A stretch of 64,000 bases of DNA. It comes from Azorhizobium doebereinerae UFLA1-100. GTDB taxonomy: Bacteria; Pseudomonadota; Alphaproteobacteria; Rhizobiales; Xanthobacteraceae. This document shows, piece by piece, positions 44,765 through 54,086 of the stretch. The position numbers and the translations under genes were made by a program. Under the pieces are notes generated by a model. It searched no databases and had not been told where the DNA came from. It saw only the letters and a program-made list of their open reading frames with translations. The stretch spans positions 109,886-173,885 of the forward strand of contig NZ_AXBA01000011.1 in assembly GCF_000473085.1 (NCBI RefSeq), in the 5' to 3' direction. Each line of letters begins with the position of its first letter. Positions within the stretch are counted from its first letter, which is position 1.

Positions 44765-44837
44765 GGGCAACTCCTCGGGGATCGCGCTCGGGCGACGCGC
44801 GTTGCTGCGTGCTCTAACACAAAAGCCGCCGGGGCCA

Positions 44838-45845
44838 TCATCGTCCCGCGGCGGCGGCCGGGAACTGGTCGCGCCAGGCGCGCTGGGCGCCGGGATGGGG
44901 CAGCGTTGTGGCCTCATGGACGGCGCGCGCCACCGCGCGGGCCAGCACCGCCGCCCCCGTGGCGCCGATGGCCAGGAGATCGCCCACCGGGTCGGCCATC
45001 TGGGCCGTGCCGGTGGCGAGCGCGAAGACGCAGTCGCCGTCCAGTGGGGTGTGGACGGGAAACAGCGAGAGCGCCAGCCCGTCCTGCGCCATCACCGCGA
45101 AGTGGCGGGCCTGCGCACCCGAGAACACGGCGTCGGTCGCCACCACGGCGAGGGTGGTGGCGGTCATCGGTGTCGCGCCCTTCAGGTGGATGGCGGCGCC
45201 GTCCGCCGGCAGCGGCGACGGCAGGCCGAGGCCGCCGAACTCGCCGTCGCGCTCGAACGGGGCGGCGCGAAAGTGCGGGCCATTGCCCATCAGCGGGCAG
45301 CCGAGCGCGTTCACCGCCACCAGCGCCCCCACCACATGGCCGGAGGGCGACATGGCCGAGGCCGAGCCCAGCCCGCCCTTGACGCGGGCGGTGGTGGCCC
45401 CGGTGCCGGCACCGACGCTGCCGAGCGCGAACTCCGGCCCGGCCGCCTCCGCCGCCGCGCGGCCGAGCGCGCGATAGGGCGGCTCCTCGCCCCAGGCCTT
45501 GTCGCCGCCGTTCAGCAGGTCGAACAGGATGGCGGCGGGCACGATGGGCACCCGCACGTCGCGCACCGGGTGGCCGCGCCCGTGGGCGGCGAGCCAGCCC
45601 ATGACGCCGGAGGCGGCGTCGAGCCCGAAGGCCGAGCCGCCGGACAGCACGATGGCATCCACGTGCGCCACCGTGGCGGCGGGGTCCAGCAGGTCGGTCT
45701 CCCGTGTGCCGGGACTGCCGCCGCGCACGTCCACCGCCGCCACGGCGGGCGGGTCGCACAGCACGGCGGTGACGCCGGAACCGAGTACCAGATCGGTGGC
45801 ATGGCCGACGGCGAGGCCGGGAACATCGGTGATGAGATTGCGCAT
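44838..45845 (-). CDS. P1 family peptidase (S58, DmpA-like)
   Basis: 335-residue peptidase of the DmpA/beta-aminopeptidase (S58) family, N-terminal-nucleophile hydrolases that self-cleave into two chains and remove N-terminal residues from peptides or amides. N-terminal motifs are ITDVPGLAVGHATD and GTRETDLLDP. The Gly-rich substrate region GSAFGLDAASGVMGWL and SVGAGTGATTARVKGGLGSA are present. The segment ATTLAVVATDAVFS is the probable self-cleavage site (Thr nucleophile), followed by DGDCVFALATG. ATG 45845 has GAGGC upstream; the open frame before it is not conserved. Physiological substrate unknown. Confidence 0.88.
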   Translation of the reverse strand: MRNLITDVPGLAVGHATDLVLGSGVTAVLCDPPAVAAVDVRGGSPGTRETDLLDPAATVAHVDAIVLSGGSAFGLDAASGVMGWLAAHGRGHPVRDVRVPIVPAAILFDLLNGGDKAWGEEPPYRALGRAAAEAAGPEFALGSVGAGTGATTARVKGGLGSASAMSPSGHVVGALVAVNALGCPLMGNGPHFRAAPFERDGEFGGLGLPSPLPADGAAIHLKGATPMTATTLAVVATDAVFSGAQARHFAVMAQDGLALSLFPVHTPLDGDCVFALATGTAQMADPVGDLLAIGATGAAVLARAVARAVHEATTLPHPGAQRAWRDQFPAAAAGR

Positions 45846-46087
45846 GGGGAGCCTCGCCGGTGGAGCCCCTAGCTCTAAAGCCGGACGGCCGGCGGCGGAA
45901 GCCGCCTGCGGCCCGGCGTGCGCCGACGGCTCAAGGGGACGTGATGGCCGGCGATCCAGCCGCTGCATGGCGCGGCTTCACAACGCGGGGAGGGGGGTGT
46001 TGCGGGGCTTGCCGCCCCCGCCGTCTGGGGCCATGAAACGGGCACCGCGCCTTTCCCGGAGGCCGACGTATCGAGTGCAAGGGTCCG

Positions 46088-46819
46088 ATGGCCGACGTTT
46101 CCCTTCCCGCCGCCTTTCTCGCCGGCCTCGCCAGTTTCCTGTCGCCCTGCGTCCTGCCGCTGGTGCCGCCCTATCTATGCTACATCGGCGGCGCCACGCT
46201 GGACGACCTGACCACGGCCGAGCCGTTGCGGCAGGTGGCGCGCCGGGCCTTCTACGGCGCGCTGCTGTTCGTCGCCGGCTTCACCGTGGTGTTCGTGATG
46301 CTGGGCGCCGGGGCATCCGCCATCGGCAATGTGCTGCGCGCCCATCTGGAGACGCTGTCGGTCATCGCCGGCTTCGCCATCATCCTGATGGGCCTCAACT
46401 TTCTCGGTGTGTTCAAGATCGCGCTGCTGTCGCGCACCGCCCGGCCGCATGTGGCCGAGCCCACGGGGCTGTGGGGCGCCTTCGTCATGGGCCTCGCCTT
46501 CGCCTTCGGCTGGACGCCGTGCCTCGGGCCGGTGCTCGGCGCCATCCTCGCGGTGGCGGGCTCGGAAGCCACGGTGGCGCGCGGCGCCAGCCTGCTGGCG
46601 GTCTATTCCGCCGGGCTCGGCGTCCCGTTCCTGGCGGCGGCGCTGGCGGTGCGGCCGTTCCTGAAGAGCCTCGCCCACATGCGTCGCATGCTGCCGATAG
46701 TGGAGAAGGTGCTGGGCGCCGTTCTGGTGCTCACCGGCATCGGCTTCCTGTCGGGGGGCATCGCCAATGTGAGCTACTGGCTGCTGGAGACCTTCCCCGG
46801 CCTCAGTTCGCTGGGTTGA
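46088..46819 (+). CDS. ccdA: Cytochrome c biogenesis protein CcdA
   Basis: 243-residue membrane protein with six helices that carries reducing equivalents from cytoplasmic thioredoxin to the periplasm for apocytochrome c maturation. The two redox Cys are in the paired motifs LASFLSPCVLPLVPPYLCYIG (helix 1) and FAFGWTPCLGPVLGAILA (helix 4). No thioredoxin domain is fused, so this is the short CcdA rather than DsbD. ATG 46088; it converges with the glycosyltransferase gene, 15 bases apart. Confidence 0.94.
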   Translation: MADVSLPAAFLAGLASFLSPCVLPLVPPYLCYIGGATLDDLTTAEPLRQVARRAFYGALLFVAGFTVVFVMLGAGASAIGNVLRAHLETLSVIAGFAIILMGLNFLGVFKIALLSRTARPHVAEPTGLWGAFVMGLAFAFGWTPCLGPVLGAILAVAGSEATVARGASLLAVYSAGLGVPFLAAALAVRPFLKSLAHMRRMLPIVEKVLGAVLVLTGIGFLSGGIANVSYWLLETFPGLSSLG

Positions 46820-46834
46820 GGTGGGCGGCGCGGC

Positions 46835-47851
46835 TCAGGACTTGTATCCGCGCAGCTGCGGGTTCGGCGCGCTGGCGGCGCTGCGGGCGCCGAGCGCGGC
46901 GTCGATGCGCGCCAGCGTCAGCGGCGTCTCGGTCTCCGGGGTGCGGGCGAGGGCGAAGCGCTGGCCCTCCTCGGCGATCTGCCGGCAGGCATCGGTATTG
47001 GCCCGGCACCAGGCGATCTTCTCGGGCAGGTCGGACAGGTCGGCTTTGACCGGCACATAATGGATCCACGGCACCAGCGCGTCATAGAACCACTGCCGGA
47101 AGCCGTAGGGCGAGGTGATCTTGATGACGCAGCAGCCCAGCAGCAGCCGCGAATAGAAGTTCATCCAAGCGGCGGAGAAGCCGTCCACGTCCACGGCGAA
47201 GCGCACCTTGGCCCATTCCAGCGGCCCGATGCGTTCGCGGCTGATGCCGTAAGGCGCAAGGTCCGCCCGGCCGGCGAAGGCCACGTCCACGCCCGGCATG
47301 TCCTTGAGCGCGAGGCACATGCGCACCCGCTGCCGCAGCAGTGGGTTGGCCGGGTCCATCCAGGCGTGGGTGATCTCGCCCTGGCCGGAGGGCGCGCCGC
47401 GCCAGCGCACCACATCCTCGCGCGCGTCCCACGGCACGCTCTGCGCCACCTCCCGGTAGGGGGCGTAGACGCGCGGCGTCATGAAGGCCCGGTCGGGAAT
47501 GAGCACCGCATCGGGGTGGTTGGAGCAGAAGGTCAGCACGCCGGGCTGGGAGGAATGGTCGGCAAGGCTCGCCTCCACCGCGTCGGCGGCCGAGCGGGAG
47601 GCGAAATAGGCCATCACCGCGCCGCGCTTCCAGAGGCTGTTGATGCCTTCGCGGGTCAGCAGCGCGCCGCCCGCCGTGGCGGTGAACCAGCGGCCGTCAT
47701 TCTCGAAGGTGAGGCGGGCATCCTGGGGATCGCCCGCGAGCACGCGCACCCGCCGGCCCGCGGGCACCACGGTGCTGAACCGGGCGCCCACCGCGAGCCG
47801 GATCGCCCAGCCGGGCGCGGCACGGAAGAGAAGGTCGGATAACGCTGCCAT
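46835..47851 (-). CDS. Family 90 glycosyltransferase (CAP10 domain)
   Basis: 338-residue protein resembling the CAP10/GT90 family (LPS-modifying and protein O-glucosyl/xylosyl transferases). The C-terminal half fits best: KVRFAVDVDGFSAAWMNFYSRLLLGCCVIKI (acceptor/donor site region), WFYDALVPWIHYVPVKADLSDLPEKIAWC and GQRFALARTPE. The N-terminal 100 residues are poorly conserved. No signal peptide, so probably a cytoplasmic-face enzyme acting on LPS, capsule or another surface glycan. Start ATG 47851; the frame is open further upstream but that part overlaps nothing meaningful. No other polysaccharide genes are adjacent. Confidence 0.75.
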   Translation of the reverse strand: MAALSDLLFRAAPGWAIRLAVGARFSTVVPAGRRVRVLAGDPQDARLTFENDGRWFTATAGGALLTREGINSLWKRGAVMAYFASRSAADAVEASLADHSSQPGVLTFCSNHPDAVLIPDRAFMTPRVYAPYREVAQSVPWDAREDVVRWRGAPSGQGEITHAWMDPANPLLRQRVRMCLALKDMPGVDVAFAGRADLAPYGISRERIGPLEWAKVRFAVDVDGFSAAWMNFYSRLLLGCCVIKITSPYGFRQWFYDALVPWIHYVPVKADLSDLPEKIAWCRANTDACRQIAEEGQRFALARTPETETPLTLARIDAALGARSAASAPNPQLRGYKS

Positions 47852-47988
47852 CGGGTGCGGCTTATAGAGCGATCGTGGCTCTTTTCGGTAGGGATTTTTA
47901 AGCCGGCGCCGCTGCCGCGCGTGGGGAGCCGCCTGCGCCTGGGGGCGGGCGGCTCCTTGCCGGCGGCGGAGCGGCGTCGGTGCGCCGG

Positions 47989-49095
47989 TCACAATTCCGA
48001 GTAGCCGCCGTCCTTCCAGACGTAGACCACATAGTCGAGCTTGGTCAGGTCGCCTTTCTGGTCGAAGGCGAGCGGGCCGAGCACGGTGTTGAAGGTGGCG
48101 CCGGAATGCATGTATTCTGCGACCTTCTTGGGATCGAGCGACTTGGCCGCCTCCGCCGCCTGCTTGATGACCTGCACGGCGGCGTAGGAATACAGCACGT
48201 AGCCTTCCGGATCGATGCCCTTGGCCTTGAACTTGTCGACGATCTCCTTGGCCGCCGGGCTCTTGCGCGGATCGGGGCCGAAGGTCATCAGCGTGCCGGC
48301 GGCGCCGGGACCGGCGACGGTCCAGTATTCCTTGTCGGTGATGCCATCGCCGGAGAACAGGACGGTGCTCATGCCCTGGTCGCGCATCTGGCGCACCAGC
48401 AGGCCGGCCTCCGGATGGAGGCCGCCATAATAGAGGACGTCGATGTTGGCCGCCTTCAGCTTGGAGACGAGGGCGGAATAGTCCTTCTCGCCGGGCGTGA
48501 TGCCCTCGTAGAGCACTTCCTTGACGCCACCCTTGTTGATCGCCTTCTGGGTTTCGTCGGCAAGGCCCTTCCCGTAGGGGGTCTTGTCGTGGACGACGGC
48601 GATCTTCTTGTCCTTGAGGTTCTTGAGGATGTACGCGCCGGCCACGGCGCCCTGCTGGTCGTCGCGGCCGCAGGTGCGGAACACATTCCACAGCTTGCGC
48701 TCGGTGAAGGTCGGGTTGGTGGAGGCGGGGCTGATCTGCAGGATGCCGCCTTCCTCATAATTGACGGAGGTCGGGATCGAGACGCCCGAGTTGAAGTGGC
48801 CGACCACGTATTTCACGCCGTCCGAGACAAACTTGTTGGCGACCGAGGTGCCCTGGGCCGGGGTCGAGGCATCATCGCCCGTGAGCAGCTGGATCTGCTG
48901 GCCGAGAATGCCGCCGGCAGCGTTGACGTCCGCCACCGCCTGGTCGACGCCGTTCTTGAGCTGGGCGCCGAAGGCGGCGTTGGGGCCGGTCATGGGGCCG
49001 GCGACGCCCATCTTCACCTGCGCCTGGACCGGACTCTGGGCTGCGACGGCGAGGCCGGCACCGAAGGCAAGACCGGCAAGTAGAAGCTTTCTCAT
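47989..49095 (-). CDS. livK: Branched-chain amino acid ABC transporter substrate-binding protein, copy 1
   Basis: 368-residue periplasmic type I binding protein of the Leu/Ile/Val-binding family. Signal peptide MRKLLLAGLAFGAGLAVAAQ...QAQ (about 1-27), then VKMGVAGPMTGPNAAFG and AVADVNAAGGILGQQIQL, the family start. The lobe hinge and ligand residues GHFNSGVSIPTS and PASTNPTFTE follow. ATG 49095 has AGAGGAGA upstream. It is the downstream member of a tandem pair and about 90% identical to its neighbour, with most differences in the first 65 residues and few in the last 110. A terminator-like hairpin stands between the two. Confidence 0.94.
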   Translation of the reverse strand: MRKLLLAGLAFGAGLAVAAQSPVQAQVKMGVAGPMTGPNAAFGAQLKNGVDQAVADVNAAGGILGQQIQLLTGDDASTPAQGTSVANKFVSDGVKYVVGHFNSGVSIPTSVNYEEGGILQISPASTNPTFTERKLWNVFRTCGRDDQQGAVAGAYILKNLKDKKIAVVHDKTPYGKGLADETQKAINKGGVKEVLYEGITPGEKDYSALVSKLKAANIDVLYYGGLHPEAGLLVRQMRDQGMSTVLFSGDGITDKEYWTVAGPGAAGTLMTFGPDPRKSPAAKEIVDKFKAKGIDPEGYVLYSYAAVQVIKQAAEAAKSLDPKKVAEYMHSGATFNTVLGPLAFDQKGDLTKLDYVVYVWKDGGYSEL

Positions 49096-49178
49096 CCGTA
49101 TCTCCTCTGGTTTGCCCGAACCGCGGTGGAGGCCGGGTTCGGTTGCGACGCGCCTCTTCTTGGTGTCCCTCCCGAACA

Positions 49179-49205
49179 GAAACGCCCGCGAAGCGCGGGC
49201 GTTTC
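49179..49205 (-). terminator. Terminator between the two livK genes
   Basis: Perfect 12-bp stem GAAACGCCCGCG / CGCGGGCGTTTC (arms 49179-49190 and 49194-49205), loop of 3. Its arm ends provide TTTC plus TGTT on the minus strand. It should reduce read-through from the upstream livK into the downstream copy. Confidence 0.7.
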
Positions 49206-49240
49206 CTTTTGCTGTCAGCGGTGCGGCGTCGGTGCGCCGG

Positions 49241-50341
49241 TCACAGTTCCGAGTAGCCGCCGTCCTTCCAGACGTAGACCACATAGTCGAGCTTGGTCAG
49301 GTCGCCCTTCTTGTCATAGGAGAGCGGGCCGAGCACGGTGTTGAAGGTGGCGCCGGAATGCATGTATTCGGCGACCTTCTTGGGGTCGAGCGACTTGGCC
49401 GCCTCGGCCGCCTGCTTGATGACCTGCACGGCGGCGTAGGAATAGAGCACGTAGCCTTCCGGATCGATGCCCTTGGCCTTGAAGCGGTCCACCACTTCCT
49501 TGGCGGCGGGGCTCTTGCGCGGATCGGGGCCGAAGGTCATCAGCGTGCCCGCGGCGCCGGGGCCGGCGATGGTCCAGTATTCCTTGTCGGTGATGCCGTC
49601 GCCGGAGAACAGCACGGTCTTCATGCCCTGGTCGCGCATCTGGCGCACCAGCAGGCCGGCTTCCGGATGCAGGCCGCCGTAGTAGAGGATGTCGACGTTG
49701 GCCGCCTTCAGCTTGGAGACGAGGGCGGAATAGTCCTTCTCGCCGGGCGTGATGCCCTCATAGACCACTTCCTTCACGCCACCCTTGTTGATGGCCTTCT
49801 GGGTCTCGTCGGCAAGGCCCTTCCCGTAGGGGGTCTTGTCGTGGACGATGGCGATCTTCTTGTCCTTGAGGTTCTTGAGGATGTACTCGCCGGCCACCGC
49901 GCCCTGCTGGTCGTCGCGACCGCAGGTGCGGAACACGTTCCACAGCTTGCGCTCGGTGAAGGTCGGGTTGGTGGAGGCGGGCGTGATCTCGAGGATGCCG
50001 CCTTCCTCATAGTTCGTGGAGGCCGGGATCGAGACGCCCGAGTTGAAGTGGCCGACCACGTATTTCACGCCGTCCGAAATCAGCTTGTTGGCCACCGAGG
50101 TGCCCTGGGCCGGGGTCGAGGCGTCGTCGCCGCTGAACGGCTGGATCTTCTGGCCGAGGATGCCGCCGGACGCATTGATGTCCGCCACCGCCTGGTCGAA
50201 GCCGTTCTTGAGCTGGGCGCCGAAGGCGGCGTTGGGGCCGGTCATGGGCGCGGCGACCGCCATCTTGACCTGGGCCTGAGCCTGCGCCGCGAAGGCGAGG
50301 CCGGCGCCGAGCGCAAGGCTGGCAATTAGAAGTTTCCTCAT
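49241..50341 (-). CDS. livK: Branched-chain amino acid ABC transporter substrate-binding protein, copy 2
   Basis: 366-residue periplasmic binding protein, upstream member of the tandem pair. Signal peptide MRKLLIASLALGAGLAFAAQ (cleaved near AQAQA), then VKMAVAAPMTGPNAAFG. Compared with the other copy, ligand-side positions differ (SIPASTNYEEGGILEI versus SIPTSVNYEEGGILQI), while the C-terminal third is nearly identical. It lies 236 bases after the DUF6867 gene, so it may be transcribed with livHMGF or from its own promoter in that gap. High expression of a binding protein relative to its permease is common. Confidence 0.94.
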   Translation of the reverse strand: MRKLLIASLALGAGLAFAAQAQAQVKMAVAAPMTGPNAAFGAQLKNGFDQAVADINASGGILGQKIQPFSGDDASTPAQGTSVANKLISDGVKYVVGHFNSGVSIPASTNYEEGGILEITPASTNPTFTERKLWNVFRTCGRDDQQGAVAGEYILKNLKDKKIAIVHDKTPYGKGLADETQKAINKGGVKEVVYEGITPGEKDYSALVSKLKAANVDILYYGGLHPEAGLLVRQMRDQGMKTVLFSGDGITDKEYWTIAGPGAAGTLMTFGPDPRKSPAAKEVVDRFKAKGIDPEGYVLYSYAAVQVIKQAAEAAKSLDPKKVAEYMHSGATFNTVLGPLSYDKKGDLTKLDYVVYVWKDGGYSEL

Positions 50342-50577
50342 CCGTATCTCCTCTGGATTTCCGGCGCCACGGCGGGGCCATGGGTCCGGCTGCAATGGGC
50401 AGATGGTGCGACTGGGTCAGCCTGACTTCGGGGACGTGGATGCCGGCCATTCTGCCGCAAAACCGGCGCCTGTCGATGGCGCATGGTCCCCTGCGGCAGG
50501 ATTGCCCACACCAGAGCGGGGGCCGCTCGGGTCGAGATCAACCGGAGCGGTCACTCCCTCTCCGGTTTGCGGCGCCT

Positions 50578-51018
50578 TCAGGAGCGTCGCCGCCAGGCGA
50601 GCGGGCCGGCGCTCTCGTAGAGCCAGCCGTAGCGCTGGGTCATCTGCTGCTTGCGCACCGCACGGAAGCCCAGCGTGGCGATGGAGAACAGGATGACCAG
50701 CTCCAGCAGGAAATGGTCCACCGCGAACAGCGTGCCATGGAACAAGGCGAAGTGGCAGAAGCGCACGGCGCAGGTGACCAGCACCGCATAGAGGAAGACC
50801 TGGAAGAACGGGTTCCAGCCTTTCGCCACGGCGCGGCCGGACATCCAGGCCGCGCCGCCGCCGAGCGCCACGGTGACGAGCAGGAAGTCGCCGAGGGAGA
50901 CCTCCACCACCGAGCGCGGGCGGACGATGTAGAGCGCCAGCACCGCCACCAGCGCCAGGGTGGGGAAGAGCACCGTGGGGGAGGCGGGGCGGCCGGGTTC
51001 GGGCAGGGGCGCGACCAT
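50578..51018 (-). CDS. DUF6867 family membrane protein of the liv operon
   Basis: 146-residue protein with three to four membrane helices: about 17-35, 42-60, 72-90 and 98-115. The tail is KQQMTQRYGWLYESAGPLAWRRRS. It matches small membrane proteins (DUF6867) that follow livF in Hyphomicrobiales; their role in transport is unknown. It starts one base after the livF stop, so it belongs to the operon. Confidence 0.75.
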   Translation of the reverse strand: MVAPLPEPGRPASPTVLFPTLALVAVLALYIVRPRSVVEVSLGDFLLVTVALGGGAAWMSGRAVAKGWNPFFQVFLYAVLVTCAVRFCHFALFHGTLFAVDHFLLELVILFSIATLGFRAVRKQQMTQRYGWLYESAGPLAWRRRS

Positions 51019-51019
51019 G

Positions 51020-51739
51020 TCAGTGTCCCCCTTCCAGATAGGCGGCTTTCACTTCCGGCCGCTCCAGCAATTCCTTGCCGGTGCCGCTCATGGTCACGAG
51101 GCCGTTCACCAGCACATAGGCGCGGTGGGCGAGGCGCAGGGCATGATAGGCGTTCTGCTCCACCAGGAACACGGTAAGCCCCTCGCTGCGGTTGAGGTCG
51201 CGGATGGCGTCGAAGATCTGTTTCACCACCAGCGGAGCGAGACCAAGCGAGGGCTCGTCCAGCAGCAGCAGGCGCGGGCGGGTCATCAGCGCGCGGGCGA
51301 TGGCCAGCATCTGCTGCTCGCCCCCGGACAGGGTGCCGCCGCGCTGGTGCAGGCGTTCCTTGAGGCGAGGGAACAGGTCGAACATGCGCTCCAGGTCGTC
51401 CTGGAAATGGGTGTTGCCGGCGACGGCGGCGCCCATCTGGAGGTTCTCATAGACGCTCATGCGGCCGAAGATCCGCCGCCCCTCGGGCGACTGGGCGATC
51501 TTGAGGCGCATGATCTCGTGCGTCGGCAGGCCGGTGATGTCCCGCCCGGCGAAGCTGATGGAGCCCTCCCGCGCCCGCGGCGCGCCGCAGATGGTCATCA
51601 TCAGCGTAGACTTGCCGGCGCCATTGGCACCGATCAGCGTGACGATCTCGCCCTCGTTGACCTCCACGTCCACGCCCTTCAGGGCGACGATGTTGCCGTA
51701 ATAAGTCTTCACGCCCTTCACGGAGAGCAGCGCCGTCAT
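51020..51739 (-). CDS. livF: Branched-chain amino acid ABC transporter ATP-binding protein LivF
   Basis: 239-residue ABC ATPase. Walker A GANGAGKST, Q-loop IAQSPEGRRIF, signature LSGGEQQMLAIARAL, Walker B LLLLDEPSLGLAP and the H-loop EQNAYHALRLAHRAYVL. The short length and EGRRIF motif are typical of LivF. Its ATG overlaps the livG stop by four bases. Confidence 0.96.
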   Translation of the reverse strand: MTALLSVKGVKTYYGNIVALKGVDVEVNEGEIVTLIGANGAGKSTLMMTICGAPRAREGSISFAGRDITGLPTHEIMRLKIAQSPEGRRIFGRMSVYENLQMGAAVAGNTHFQDDLERMFDLFPRLKERLHQRGGTLSGGEQQMLAIARALMTRPRLLLLDEPSLGLAPLVVKQIFDAIRDLNRSEGLTVFLVEQNAYHALRLAHRAYVLVNGLVTMSGTGKELLERPEVKAAYLEGGH

Positions 51740-52647
51740 AGGCCGACCTCCGCTTCGACCGCTTCCACCGCCTCTTCGTCGACGCCGAGGTAAGCGGCGA
51801 TCACGGCGGGGTCCGAGCGCACTTCCGCCGGGGTGCCGTCGGAAATCTTGCAGCCGTACTCCAGCACGATCACATGGTCCGAGATTTCCATCACCACCGA
51901 CATGTCATGCTCGATCAGCAGCACCGAGGTGCCGTAATCGGCGCGGATGGACAGGAGCAGCGCGTTGAGCGCCGCCGATTCCCGCGGGTTGAGGCCGGCG
52001 GCGGGCTCGTCGAGGCACAGCAGCACCGGGTCGGCGCACATGGCGCGGGCGATCTCCAGCCGGCGCTGGTCGCCATAGGGCAGGTCGCCGGCGGGGTCGT
52101 CGGCGCGGCTGACCAGGTCCACCTTCTCCAGCCAGTGCAGGGCGCGGTCCAGCCCTTCCTTTTCCTGGCGCCGCCAGGAGGGCAGGTTGATGAGCGCGCT
52201 GGGCGACAGCAGGCCGGAGCGGGTGAGGCGGGTGTGCTGCGCCACCATCAGGTTCTCCAGCACCGTCATGCCGGAGAACAGGCGGATGTTCTGGAAGGTG
52301 CGGGCGACGCGGGCTCGCGAGGCCACCTTGTGGTCGGGCAGGCGCTCCAGCAGGTAAAGGGCGCCGCCGGTGGTGGCCGCGTGCGCCTGGCCGTTGGCGG
52401 TGAGCGCCTGCACCTCCTCCGGGCTGGCCGGGGCGTCGTGAGACAGCGCGAGGCGCCCCAACGTCGGCTTGTAGAAGCCGGTGATGCAGTTGAACGCCGT
52501 GGTCTTACCGGCGCCGTTGGGGCCGATGAGGGCGGTGACATCGCCGCGCCCCACGCTGAAGGACACGTCGTTCACCGCGATCAGGCCGCCGAACCGCATG
52601 GTGAGATGGTCGACGGCCAGGATGGGATCGGTTTCCCAACGTCTCAT
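51736..52647 (-). CDS. livG: Branched-chain amino acid ABC transporter ATP-binding protein LivG
   Basis: 303-residue ABC ATPase. Walker [10 protein letters not shown], LivG-specific insertion between Walker A and the Q-loop (about residues 55-105, longer than in E. coli LivG), [24 protein letters not shown], a signature region that reads [15 protein letters not shown] (YGDQ in place of SGGQ, usual for LivG), Walker [15 protein letters not shown]. The C-terminus [22 protein letters not shown] is typical. Start ATG 52647 has AAGGAGGG upstream and overlaps the livM stop (ATGA). Confidence 0.96.
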   Translation of the reverse strand: MRRWETDPILAVDHLTMRFGGLIAVNDVSFSVGRGDVTALIGPNGAGKTTAFNCITGFYKPTLGRLALSHDAPASPEEVQALTANGQAHAATTGGALYLLERLPDHKVASRARVARTFQNIRLFSGMTVLENLMVAQHTRLTRSGLLSPSALINLPSWRRQEKEGLDRALHWLEKVDLVSRADDPAGDLPYGDQRRLEIARAMCADPVLLCLDEPAAGLNPRESAALNALLLSIRADYGTSVLLIEHDMSVVMEISDHVIVLEYGCKISDGTPAEVRSDPAVIAAYLGVDEEAVEAVEAEVGL

Positions 52648-54086
52648 CCGTGGCCCTCCTTCACGAGGTCGCCGGACACCGTCTTGCGCTCCTTCAGGAA
52701 GATGGTGGCGAGCCGCCCCGAGACCAGGCCGCGCGGGCGCCACACCATCACCGCCACCATGGCGAAGCCGAAGATGAGCATGCGGTAGAGCGTGGGGTCG
52801 AAGTCCGGCCCCAGCAGCCAGTCGCTTTTCAGGAAGGAGAGGTTCCGCAGCATCTCCATGCCGCCGATCATCAGCACGGCGGCGGCGGCGACGCCGATCT
52901 GCGAGCCCATGCCGCCCAGCACCACGATGGCCAGGATCATGGCCGATTCGATGAAGGTGAAGCTTTCCGGCGACACGAAGCGCACCCGCACCGCGAAGAA
53001 AGCGCCGGCGAAGCCGCCGAACATGGCGCCGGTGGCGAAGGCGGTGAGCTTGGTGAGCGTGGTGTTGATGCCGAGCGAGCGGCAGGCGATCTCGTCCTCG
53101 CGCAGGGCTTCCCACGCCCGGCCCACCGGCATGCGCCGCAGCCGGAGCGTGACCAAGGCGGTGAGGGCGGCGAGCGCGAGGATGACGAAATAGAGGAAGA
53201 TGATGCGGTGCATGGGATCGAAGGTGAGCCCGAAGTGCGCCGCGAAGCCGTCGTCCCCGGCGGAGAACGGCATGCCGAAGAAGGAGATGGGCGGGATGGA
53301 GGCGATGCCCGCGCCGCCATTGGTGAAATCGGTCCAGTTGATCAGCACGAGGCGGATGATCTCGCCGAACGCCAGGGTGACGATGGCCAGATAGTCGCCG
53401 CGCAGGCGCAGCACCGGGAAGCCGAGGATGACCCCCCACAGCGCCGCCAGCAGGCCGCAGACCGGCAGGCAGACCCAGAACGACCACGCCGCCCAGAAGC
53501 CTTCGCCCAGGTGCCCGGCCATGAAGTCGTTGATCGGCACGCTGGTGGACAGCAGCGCGAAGGCGTAGGCGCCGACGGCGTAGAAGGCCACGTAGCCGAG
53601 GTCCAGCAGCCCGGCGAGGCCGACCACGATGTTGAGGCCCCAGCCCAGCATCACATAGGAGCCGATGTAGATGCCGAGGTCGATCCAGTAGCGGCTGGGC
53701 GTGAGGCCGCCGGACAGCACCACCGCCAGCAGCGGATAGAGGAGGGCGAGGGTGAAGAAGGCGGGCTTGGCGAGCGGCGAGATGCGCGCGCCCAGCCCCG
53801 CCAGGGCGGAGGGCGTGGCGGCGACGCGTTTCTCCCGGCCCGGACGCCACACGGTGAGGTGCATGACGAGGCGCAGCACCGCCACCACCACCGCGAACAC
53901 GGTGACGAGGCCGAAGCGGGTGGTGAGGGTGAGCGGGCCGCTGCCGCTCTCGGTGGCGCGGAAGCCGACCAGCGGCAGGAGCAGGAGCCAGGTGATGACG
54001 CCGCTCACCACCGCGTCCTTCAGCGCGACGGCGAGCGGGGCGGGACGCGCGGGCGCGCTCCCGTCCCCGGTCAGGGCCTTGGCCAT
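52644..54086 (-). CDS. livM: Branched-chain amino acid ABC transporter permease LivM
   Basis: 480-residue permease. About 110 extra N-terminal residues with two to three helices precede the conserved LivM core of eight helices (from [26 protein letters not shown]). Further motifs: [18 protein letters not shown] and the coupling region [22 protein letters not shown], which contacts the ATPases. The long form is usual in alphaproteobacteria. It starts at ATG 54086, one base overlapping the livH stop. Confidence 0.95.
   Translation of the reverse strand: MAKALTGDGSAPARPAPLAVALKDAVVSGVITWLLLLPLVGFRATESGSGPLTLTTRFGLVTVFAVVVAVLRLVMHLTVWRPGREKRVAATPSALAGLGARISPLAKPAFFTLALLYPLLAVVLSGGLTPSRYWIDLGIYIGSYVMLGWGLNIVVGLAGLLDLGYVAFYAVGAYAFALLSTSVPINDFMAGHLGEGFWAAWSFWVCLPVCGLLAALWGVILGFPVLRLRGDYLAIVTLAFGEIIRLVLINWTDFTNGGAGIASIPPISFFGMPFSAGDDGFAAHFGLTFDPMHRIIFLYFVILALAALTALVTLRLRRMPVGRAWEALREDEIACRSLGINTTLTKLTAFATGAMFGGFAGAFFAVRVRFVSPESFTFIESAMILAIVVLGGMGSQIGVAAAAVLMIGGMEMLRNLSFLKSDWLLGPDFDPTLYRMLIFGFAMVAVMVWRPRGLVSGRLATIFLKERKTVSGDLVKEGHG

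Noticed and set aside
47989-50341. The livK duplication as an assembly artefact
   Set aside because: The copies differ at many positions, have different signal peptides and different intergenic sequences, so it is a true duplication.
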